DNA from: Anaerolineales bacterium
GTDB taxonomy: Bacteria > Chloroflexota > Anaerolineae > UBA7937
NCBI GenBank assembly: GCA_030593425.1
Contig: JAUVHF010000104.1
Coordinates: forward strand, 1 to 5,858
DNA: 5,858 bases
Reading direction: 5' to 3'
Of the stretch, positions 1 through 3,855 are shown in pieces. The stretch's first letter is position 1. Every line of letters begins with the position of its first letter. The position numbers and the translations under genes are program-made. The notes beneath the pieces were generated by a model. That model saw nothing but the letters and a program-made list of their open reading frames with translations, had not been told where the DNA came from and ran no database searches.

Positions 1-348
1 CGCTACTATAAGAGTTGTGACCTCTTCTGTGCCCCCTCCACGGGGTTCGAATCTTTCGGCATGGTTCTTCTGGAGGCTATGGCTTCCGGAGTGGCCATCG
101 TCGCCTCCGATATCGCTGGCTACCGCACCGCGCTTACAAACGAAGTAGAGGGCCTCTTAGTTGAGCCAGAGAACGAGATAGCCCTGGCCCAGACGATCAT
201 CCGCCTTCTCAAAGAGCCGGAAGTGAGGCGTAAGATGGGTGAGAAGGGCCGAGCCCGGGCGGAGGGTTACTCCTGGGTCAAGGTGACTCAACAACTCCTA
301 GATTACTATCGAGAACTCCTAGCCAGGAAGGGGAGGGTGGTAGTATGA
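1..348 (+). CDS. Glycosyltransferase family 4 (PimA-like), 3' end only
   Basis: The reading frame is open from base 1, so the gene starts upstream; 115 C-terminal residues are visible, ending in TGA at 346-348. It reads as the C-terminal Rossmann half of a GT-B retaining glycosyltransferase. The nucleotide-sugar-binding E-x7-E motif is seen as FESFGMVLLEAMASG (E17 and E25 of the visible part), followed by VASDIAGYRTAL and a typical GLLVEP segment, then a terminal helix. Such enzymes transfer a sugar from a nucleotide donor to a lipid or glycan acceptor at the inner face of the membrane. The next gene, a phosphatidylinositol-phosphate-synthase-like enzyme, overlaps it by four bases (ATGA). This points to a phosphatidylinositol mannosyltransferase-like role, but the acceptor cannot be read from this fragment. 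An internal ATG at 61 is not the start, because the E-x7-E motif begins before it. Confidence 0.9.
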   Translation, partial: RYYKSCDLFCAPSTGFESFGMVLLEAMASGVAIVASDIAGYRTALTNEVEGLLVEPENEIALAQTIIRLLKEPEVRRKMGEKGRARAEGYSWVKVTQQLLDYYRELLARKGRVVV

Positions 349-923
349 TAAGCAAATGGGCGCGGGGTTGGACGGAGAAGATCGTCACCGCCTTGGTTCG
401 CCCTCTCCACAGGGTGGGGGTTCCTCCCGATCTACTAACCATCATGGGCTTGGTCACCACCCTGGGGGCCGCTGGCCTTTTGGCCTGCGGCCACCAGCGT
501 CTCGGAGGAGTGGTCATCATCCCTGCCAGTCTCTTCGATGCCCTCGATGGAGCCTTGGCCCGATTGGGAGGTAAGACCACCCTCTATGGTGCCTTCTTGG
601 ACTCCACTTTGGACCGATGGGGAGAGATCGCCCTATATTTAGGCCTTCTTTACTGGTACACCCAGCGAGGGGCAAGACTAGAGATCGTCCTCATCTACCT
701 CACCATCGCTGGCTCCCTCATGGTCTCCTATACCCGCGCTCGGGCGGAGGGGTTGGGGATCGAGTGTAGGGTAGGGCTCTTCACCCGCCTTGAGCGGCTC
801 ATCACCCTCATCGCCGGGCTCCTCCTGCAACTGATGCCCTGGGCTCTGGGAGTCCTGGCCCTCTTCACCAACCTCACCGCCGTGCAACGTCTCTGGCACG
901 TGCGGCAAGAGACCAGAAAGTAG
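345..923 (+). CDS. CDP-alcohol phosphatidyltransferase, probably phosphatidylinositol phosphate synthase-like
   Basis: This 192-residue integral membrane enzyme swaps CMP of CDP-diacylglycerol for an alcohol to make a phospholipid. The family signature D-x2-D-G-x2-A-R-x8-G-x3-D-x3-D is complete: D65, D68, G69, A72, R73, G82, D86, D90. Hydrophobic segments lie near residues 30-48, 55-64, 94-105, 113-128 and 155-176. After the signature, SYTRARAEGLG (128-138) and a later R-L-E-R (148-151) resemble the phosphatidylinositol phosphate synthase branch (inositol-1-phosphate acceptor) more than ordinary PgsA. The ATG overlaps the upstream TGA (ATGA), with a purine-rich GGGGAGGG ribosome site before it, implying translational coupling to the PimA-like glycosyltransferase. 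The family call is firm. The acceptor (inositol phosphate versus glycerol phosphate) is inferred from motif and context. Its stop codon TAG is also the first three bases of a palindromic element. Confidence 0.88.
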   Translation: MISKWARGWTEKIVTALVRPLHRVGVPPDLLTIMGLVTTLGAAGLLACGHQRLGGVVIIPASLFDALDGALARLGGKTTLYGAFLDSTLDRWGEIALYLGLLYWYTQRGARLEIVLIYLTIAGSLMVSYTRARAEGLGIECRVGLFTRLERLITLIAGLLLQLMPWALGVLALFTNLTAVQRLWHVRQETRK

Positions 924-975
924 CGGCGGGGCTTGTCCCTGCCGATGAAAACGTCGCACATAAAGTGCGACGCTA
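921..975. repeat. REP-like palindromic two-hairpin element between convergent genes
   Basis: This 55-bp segment begins TAGCG (921-925) and ends CGCTA (971-975), an inverted pair. Inside are two hairpins. The first pairs GGCGGGG (925-931) with CCCTGCC (937-943) over a CTTGT loop, with one G-T pair. The second pairs CGTCGCAC (952-959) with GTGCGACG (965-972) perfectly over ATAAA. A short A-rich linker (945-951) joins them. The outer ends can pair into a cruciform-like three-way shape, but only by competing for bases shared with the inner stems. The left TAG is the stop of the phosphatidyltransferase; the right CTA is the TAG stop of the minus-strand gene. There is no U-tract, so this is not a classic terminator, although the hairpins could stabilise both 3' ends. 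The form resembles dispersed REP or MITE-like elements, but only one copy is in the window, so dispersal is inferred. Confidence 0.6.
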
Positions 976-1335
976 CGTCTTATCTTCTCCCACCTTCCTA
1001 TACAAAACCCAACTCCCCTTCCGCCCTTTGACGGGAGCCCGGTCGTAGTAGATATCGAAGATCTCCCCTGCCTGGGTCCGCACTCGGTAGTAGTCCCTCC
1101 CCACCCCCCAGGAACCTCTCTTCTCGGCGCTCCTCACCCAGTAGGAGCCCCTCTCCTTCTCATACGTGGTCTTGCTCTTCCCTCGGGGCTGGTAATCATG
1201 CCACTCCTTAACCAACTCCACGATCTCATACTCCTGGCCTCGCCAGGTGAAGGCAGAAGGCAACCCCGGCTTCTTCTCGATAAGCGGCTCTCTATCGAAA
1301 TGAACCTCTATCTCTTGGCTGTAGAAATCGGCCAT
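973..1335 (-). CDS. DUF6504-like small protein, downstream partner of radical SAM gene
   Basis: A soluble protein of about 120 residues with no signal peptide or membrane segment. It is rich in aromatic and charged residues, with AFTWRGQEYEIVELVKEW (residues 28-45), GSYWVRSAEKRGSWGVGRDY (63-82) and a closing EIFDIYYDRAP...GSWVLYRKV. The W-R-G...V..W...W...Y.V....G..F.IYYDR pattern resembles the DUF6504 family as I remember it. In actinobacteria that family is often found close to ImuB/DnaE2 mutagenesis genes. No catalytic motif is visible. The ATG at 1335 lies two bases after the TGA of the radical SAM gene. A TTG at 1341 overlaps that TGA and would add two residues; the ATG is preferred, although no strong Shine-Dalgarno is seen for either. 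The tight spacing implies co-transcription and coupling with the repair-like radical SAM gene. The TAG stop lies in the palindromic element. Biochemical function is unknown. Confidence 0.75.
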   Translation of the reverse strand: MADFYSQEIEVHFDREPLIEKKPGLPSAFTWRGQEYEIVELVKEWHDYQPRGKSKTTYEKERGSYWVRSAEKRGSWGVGRDYYRVRTQAGEIFDIYYDRAPVKGRKGSWVLYRKVGEDKT

Positions 1336-1337
1336 GG

Positions 1338-2549
1338 TCAACGATAATATACCAGTTCTGATGTAGGAAGGGCAAGAGCGGTCAAGGCTTGGCCTTTATC
1401 GGGGGTCTTCCCAGAAAGAGCCTCCCAGAGGCTTAACTGAAAGGGGGGCCGCTTGCCGCTCAGGGTGATGAAAGGGGCGGCTCGCTTGGCCACGGCTCCT
1501 AGGCGTCGGAGATCCTCCAGGGTGCGCAACCGCCCCATCCGTCGTCCCTTGATGATCCGCCTCGCCGATCTGGGACCGATGCCCGGCACCCGCAACAGTT
1601 CTTCCCTCGTAGCCCTGTTCACCTCCACGGGGAAGAACTGGGGGTGATGGAGAGCCCAGATCATCTTGGGGTCCGCCCCCAGGGGTAGGTTCCCCTCCTG
1701 GTCGAAGATCAACTCTTCGAAGGTGAAACCGTACTTCCGGAACAAGAAATCGGTCTGGTAGAGGCGGTGCTCCCGGAGCAGGGGGGTGGCGGGCCGATCC
1801 TCTAAGGGGGTCCCCTCCAAAGGCTGGAAGGCGCTGAAATATACGCGGGCCAACTTCAGTTCCCGATAGAGACTCTCCGTAGTTTGTAAGATCTCCTTGT
1901 CCGGCTCCCCTGCGGCCCCCACCACGAACTGGGTCGTCTGCCCCGCCCTTCGCACCCGCCTTTCACCACCTTCCTCTAAGAGCCGCCTCACCCACCGCAG
2001 GGGGGCCAAGAGATCGTCTAACTCCTTGTCTGGTGCTAGTCGCCCCAGCCATTTTTGGCCCGGAGCCTCTAGGTTAACAGAGACCCGATCAGCCACCTGC
2101 GTGGCTCGCTCCACGCAACCCCAACTGGCCCCCGGCAGTATTTTCAGATGGATGTAGCCCCTATAGAGGTAGTTGTGGCGCAATATCTCCGCCGTGGCTA
2201 TCATCTGTTCCATGGTGTGATCCGGGCCCCCGCGCACGGCGGAACTCAAAAACAGCCCTTGCACCATCTCAGCGCGGTATAACTGATCGAAAAGGTGGGC
2301 TAGTTCTTCGGGTTTGAAGCTCGTCCGTGGGAAGTCGCGATCTTTGCGGTTGAGACAGTAGAGACAGTTGTTATCGCAGGCGTTGGTGAGGAGGATCTTG
2401 AGGAGTTTCACCGTCTTGCCGTCGGGCAAGGCAGCGGGATAGATCCAACGGCCCATATCGTCCTTCACCCGATGGCTCTCTCCACAAGCGCCGCATAGGT
2501 CGTATCGCGCGGCCTCGCCCAGGGTCTGCACCTTCTCTGTGGTATCCAT
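1338..2549 (-). CDS. Putative DNA modification/repair radical SAM protein with C-terminal HhH domain
   Basis: A protein of 403 residues from the chosen start. The radical SAM cluster motif C-x3-C-x2-C is CDNNCLYC (C58, C62, C65), which should bind a [4Fe-4S] cluster and S-adenosylmethionine. It is preceded by a conserved-looking DLCGACG (C19, C22) that may hold further metal. FLSSAVRGGPDHTMEQM follows, as in the family named putative DNA modification/repair radical SAM protein (TIGR03916-like). Near 311-332, NRATREELLRVPGIGPRSAR is a helix-hairpin-helix, a non-sequence-specific DNA-binding fold. The tail holds QLSLW (371-375), resembling a sliding-clamp-binding motif. The frame is open to an upstream start at 2612, but that lies upstream of the promoter. 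The ATG at 2549 sits just downstream of the -10, with AGGGG before it, so it was chosen. The substrate is unknown. The family is commonly linked to a uracil-DNA-glycosylase-like gene, which is absent here; a DUF6504-like gene follows instead. Confidence 0.85.
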   Translation of the reverse strand: MDTTEKVQTLGEAARYDLCGACGESHRVKDDMGRWIYPAALPDGKTVKLLKILLTNACDNNCLYCLNRKDRDFPRTSFKPEELAHLFDQLYRAEMVQGLFLSSAVRGGPDHTMEQMIATAEILRHNYLYRGYIHLKILPGASWGCVERATQVADRVSVNLEAPGQKWLGRLAPDKELDDLLAPLRWVRRLLEEGGERRVRRAGQTTQFVVGAAGEPDKEILQTTESLYRELKLARVYFSAFQPLEGTPLEDRPATPLLREHRLYQTDFLFRKYGFTFEELIFDQEGNLPLGADPKMIWALHHPQFFPVEVNRATREELLRVPGIGPRSARRIIKGRRMGRLRTLEDLRRLGAVAKRAAPFITLSGKRPPFQLSLWEALSGKTPDKGQALTALALPTSELVYYR

Positions 2550-2561
2550 GACACCCCTACT

Positions 2562-2590
2562 ATTATACGAACAAACGTTCGGGTTGTCAA
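2562..2590 (-). promoter_or_regulatory. Consensus sigma-70 promoter for the radical SAM-DUF6504 unit
   Basis: On the minus strand, TTGACA (2590-2585) and TATAAT (2567-2562) both match consensus exactly and are 17 bases apart. Transcription should begin near 2555, giving a leader of only about six bases before the ATG at 2549. Such a strong promoter would be expected to need repression, and its spacer contains an SOS-type operator. Confidence 0.88.
2568..2581. promoter_or_regulatory. SOS box (LexA operator, Gram-positive type)
   Basis: CGAACAAACGTTCG has perfect CGAAC/GTTCG arms over a four-base centre. Read on the plus strand it fits the Bacillus-type SOS consensus CGAAC-RNRY-GTTYG at every position, and it matches the CGAAC-N4-GTTCG core of mycobacterial LexA boxes. 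It lies entirely between the -35 and -10 of the radical SAM promoter, abutting the -10, where LexA would block RNA polymerase. No lexA gene is in the window, so binding by this organism's LexA is inferred. Confidence 0.82.
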
Positions 2591-2600
2591 GATCTTGACA
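2585..2600. repeat. 16-bp perfect palindrome carrying divergent -35 boxes
   Basis: TGTCAAGATCTTGACA is a perfect palindrome. Its two ends are TTGACA on opposite strands, four bases apart, so the two divergent promoters have back-to-back -35 elements. It may simply be the outcome of two consensus -35 boxes, or a site for a dimeric regulator of both directions. Confidence 0.8.
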
Positions 2601-2624
2601 AAGAGAGCCCAAATATGATACTAT
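2595..2624 (+). promoter_or_regulatory. Promoter for the tRNA-Trp/tRNA-Gln unit
   Basis: The -35 is a perfect TTGACA (2595-2600). Eighteen bases later comes TACTAT (2619-2624, four of six consensus matches), preceded by TG at 2616-2617, giving an extended -10 of the form TGnTACTAT. Transcription would start near 2631, about 36 bases before tRNA-Trp. The -10 is less certain than the -35; an alternative TATGAT at 2614 has too short a spacer (13). Confidence 0.65.
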
Positions 2625-2640
2625 TGGGCCGAAGTCGGAG

Positions 2641-2661
2641 AGGCGTTAAGGACGCCTTTTT
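2641..2661 (+). terminator. Terminator-like hairpin in the tRNA leader
   Basis: AGGCGT (2641-2646) pairs perfectly with ACGCCT (2652-2657) over a TAAGG loop and runs into a run of five T (2657-2661). It has the shape of a short intrinsic terminator on the plus strand, yet lies between the predicted promoter and tRNA-Trp, with no plus-strand gene just upstream. It could be a leaky attenuator, a processing element in the pre-tRNA leader, or chance. Confidence 0.5.
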
Positions 2662-2666
2662 GATAG

Positions 2667-2743
2667 AGGGGAGTAGCTCAAGCAGGCAGAGCAACGGTCT
2701 CCAAAACCGTAGGTTGCGGGTTCGAATCCTGCCTCCCCTGCCA
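2667..2743 (+). tRNA. tRNA-Trp (CCA anticodon)
   Basis: A full cloverleaf is visible. The acceptor stem pairs AGGGGAG (2667-2673) with CTCCCCT (2733-2739), with discriminator G2740. The D stem is GCTC/GAGC (2676-2679, 2689-2692). The anticodon stem is ACGGT/ACCGT around the loop CTCCAAA (2699-2705), giving anticodon CCA, which reads UGG. The T arm is GCGGG-TTCGAAT-CCTGC (2716-2732) with one G-T pair. The 3' CCA is encoded (2741-2743). Purine 37 and the CCAAA loop are usual for tRNA-Trp. Confidence 0.96.
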
Positions 2744-2748
2744 AATAA

Positions 2749-2819
2749 TCGGGGGTCGTCTAGTGGTAGGACAGGGGATTTTGGATCCCCTAACCCAGGT
2801 TCGAATCCTGGCCCCCGAG
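2749..2819 (+). tRNA. tRNA-Gln (TTG anticodon)
   Basis: The acceptor stem pairs TCGGGGG (2749-2755) with CCCCCGA (2812-2818), with discriminator G2819. The D stem has three pairs (GTC 2758-2760, GAC 2770-2772). The anticodon stem GGGGA/TCCCC (2774-2778, 2786-2790) closes the loop TTTTGGA, so the anticodon is TTG (2781-2783), reading CAA and by wobble CAG. The T arm is CCAGG-TTCGAAT-CCTGG. Unlike its neighbour it lacks an encoded CCA (TTC follows), so the tail must be added by CCA-adding enzyme. Only five bases separate the two tRNAs, so they are probably processed from one transcript. Confidence 0.95.
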
Positions 2820-2827
2820 TTCTTCAC

Positions 2828-2834
2828 AGGAGGT
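2828..2834 (+). promoter_or_regulatory. Shine-Dalgarno site of the HNH gene
   Basis: AGGAGGT lies eight bases before the ATG at 2843. This fixes the start there; upstream in-frame starts run back through the two tRNAs and are not credible. The site begins only eight bases after the tRNA-Gln end. Confidence 0.88.
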
Positions 2835-2842
2835 CAAGGTCA

Positions 2843-3415
2843 ATGGGGCATGTCCTGGTGCTTAATGCTACTTTTGAACCGCTCAACATCGTCACCGTGC
2901 GACGGGCTATCGTCCTCCTTCTCAAGGAGAAAGCCGAGGTGATAGAGGCTACAGAGGCCCAAATGCGGTCCCAATACCTCACCCTCGATGTGCCCTTGGT
3001 GATTAGGCTCGTCTATTACGTGCGCGTCCCCCGCCGTCTCTTTCTGCCCCTGACGCGGCGGACGATCCTGGCCCGGGACCATTATACCTGCCAGTACTGT
3101 GGCGCTCAGCCCGTCAAGAGCCGATTGACCGTAGACCATGTGGTGCCCCGTTCCCGCGGAGGCGAGACCGACTGGAAGAACGTGGTCACCGCCTGCGTGC
3201 CCTGCAATCAGCGCAAAGGCCAAAGGACGCCCGGGGAGGCGGGGATGAGGCTCCTCGCGCCTCCCCAGCGGCCTCGGTATATCGCCCTGGTGCTTTTGGG
3301 CAAGGCCCAGGCCCATGAGACCTGGCAGAAGTACATACTGTCAGATAAGGAGCCAAAAGGAGAGTGCATAAGCGACAAGACGAGAAAAAGAATGGTATTT
3401 GTAAATATGGCGTAG
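2843..3415 (+). CDS. HNH endonuclease family protein
   Basis: A 190-residue cytosolic protein. The N-terminal part, VLVLNATFEPLNIVTVRRAI (4-23), then a helical KEKAEVIEA, is typical of a widespread HNH group in actinobacteria, cyanobacteria, deinococci and Chloroflexota. The nuclease core has a zinc-binding CQYC (C83, C86), LTVDHVVPRSRGG with the D98-H99 general base, N113 (KNVVTACVPCN), and a second pair C118/C121, followed by NQRKG. All HNH residues are present, so it is probably an active beta-beta-alpha-metal nuclease. The cellular substrate of this group is not established, to my knowledge. The start is set by AGGAGGT. It may be read through from the tRNA promoter, since no separate promoter is evident. 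After WQKYI (161-165), where relatives commonly end, a basic tail of about 25 residues follows in visibly more AT-rich sequence, which may be lineage-specific. Confidence 0.9.
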   Translation: MGHVLVLNATFEPLNIVTVRRAIVLLLKEKAEVIEATEAQMRSQYLTLDVPLVIRLVYYVRVPRRLFLPLTRRTILARDHYTCQYCGAQPVKSRLTVDHVVPRSRGGETDWKNVVTACVPCNQRKGQRTPGEAGMRLLAPPQRPRYIALVLLGKAQAHETWQKYILSDKEPKGECISDKTRKRMVFVNMA

Positions 3416-3431
3416 CATTAGGCTCTAATTT

Positions 3432-3456
3432 GGCATCTGTAGGGTTGACAGGTGCC
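3432..3456. terminator. Stem-loop after the HNH gene, overlapping the arsR promoter
   Basis: GGCATCTGT (3432-3440) pairs with ACAGGTGCC (3448-3456) in nine pairs, one a G-T, over a seven-base loop, followed by TTCTTCG. It may be a weak terminator for the tRNA-HNH transcript. Its right arm overlaps the -35 of the next promoter (3445-3450), so it could equally act as a DNA dyad for a regulator. The trailing sequence is only a poor U-tract. Confidence 0.45.
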
Positions 3457-3473
3457 TTCTTCGATATTATAAT
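3445..3473 (+). promoter_or_regulatory. Consensus sigma-70 promoter of the ArsR-family gene
   Basis: TTGACA (3445-3450) and TATAAT (3468-3473) both match consensus exactly with a 17-base spacer (3451-3467). The start of transcription is expected near 3480, giving a leader of about 24 bases. It may also serve the sigma factor gene downstream. Confidence 0.9.
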
Positions 3474-3474
3474 T

Positions 3475-3504
3475 TAGATAGTTCCAAAATTTTAGAATTA
3501 TCTA
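3475..3504. promoter_or_regulatory. Dyad operator at the arsR start
   Basis: TAGATAGTTC (3475-3484) is the inverted partner of GAATTATCTA (3495-3504), with nine of ten positions matching. The ten-base centre contains AAAATTTT, so the whole 30-bp stretch is palindromic apart from two base pairs. It starts two bases after the -10, covers the transcription start and ends on the first base of the ATG. This placement fits autorepression by the encoded ArsR-family protein. Binding is inferred; a hairpin in the mRNA leader is an alternative use. Confidence 0.7.
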
Positions 3505-3797
3505 TGGAAGAAAAAGCGTCATCTGAGTTCTCTGCCGAAGCGATCAGGATATTCAAGGCTCTCTCTGACCCTACTCGATACCAGATGGTACGGATGCTCC
3601 TCAACTGCAACGAGTTGGGGTGTGTAGAGTTCGAGAAGGCGTTCGAGTTGAGCAAACCCGCCATGTCGCACCATTATAGGGTTTTGGAGAACGCGGGGCT
3701 TCTCTCCCCAAGGAAAGAAGGGGTATACGTTTACTTCAGGTTAGATAGGGAGCGGTTGGAGAGGTTCCTCCCTGGCTTCGATCAGGCACATCTATAA
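3504..3797 (+). CDS. ArsR/SmtB-family winged-helix transcriptional regulator
   Basis: A 97-residue single-domain DNA-binding protein of usual family length. It shows IFKALSDPTRYQMVRML (16-32), the classic ArsR opening helix; FEKAFELSKPAMSHHYRVLENAGLL (43-67), the helix-turn-helix with recognition helix; and the wing RKEGVYVYFRLD (70-81). Two cysteines (C35, C40) lie near the alpha-3 position used by metal sensors, but no ELCVCDL-type motif is present, so the inducer is not evident and may not be a metal. The ATG at 3504 lacks a Shine-Dalgarno; the leader is AT-rich and mostly operator. It is followed after 58 bases by the sigma factor gene on the same strand, with no terminator between them, so co-transcription is possible. 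The gene and its upstream region are noticeably richer in A+T than their neighbours. Confidence 0.92.
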   Translation: MEEKASSEFSAEAIRIFKALSDPTRYQMVRMLLNCNELGCVEFEKAFELSKPAMSHHYRVLENAGLLSPRKEGVYVYFRLDRERLERFLPGFDQAHL

Positions 3798-3855
3798 GTT
3801 TTGTTGGGCATCAGTTTTATCTATTTAGAAGTATCGATGTCGAGGTCTGACTACG

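Noticed and set aside
2550..2612. N-terminal 21-residue extension of the radical SAM protein to a start at 2612
   Set aside because: These codons cover the -35, SOS box and -10 of the gene's own promoter; the ATG at 2549 lies just downstream and is the likely start.
2667..2819. Integration (att) site of a mobile element at the tRNA pair
   Set aside because: No duplicated tRNA 3' end, integrase or phage-like gene is seen in the window; the adjacent HNH protein is of a common chromosomal type.
2615..2842. Upstream extension of the HNH reading frame through the tRNAs
   Set aside because: The frame crosses both tRNA genes; AGGAGGT at 2828-2834 marks the ATG at 2843 as the real start.
2840..3316. 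Minus-strand open frame of 158 residues opposite the HNH gene
   Set aside because: It is antisense to a clear HNH domain and its translation is low-complexity G/H/P-rich with no recognisable motif.
3798..3855. A separate sigma-70 promoter for the sigma factor gene (TTGTTG with TTTAGA)
   Set aside because: Only about half the hexamer positions match in each box; too weak to call.
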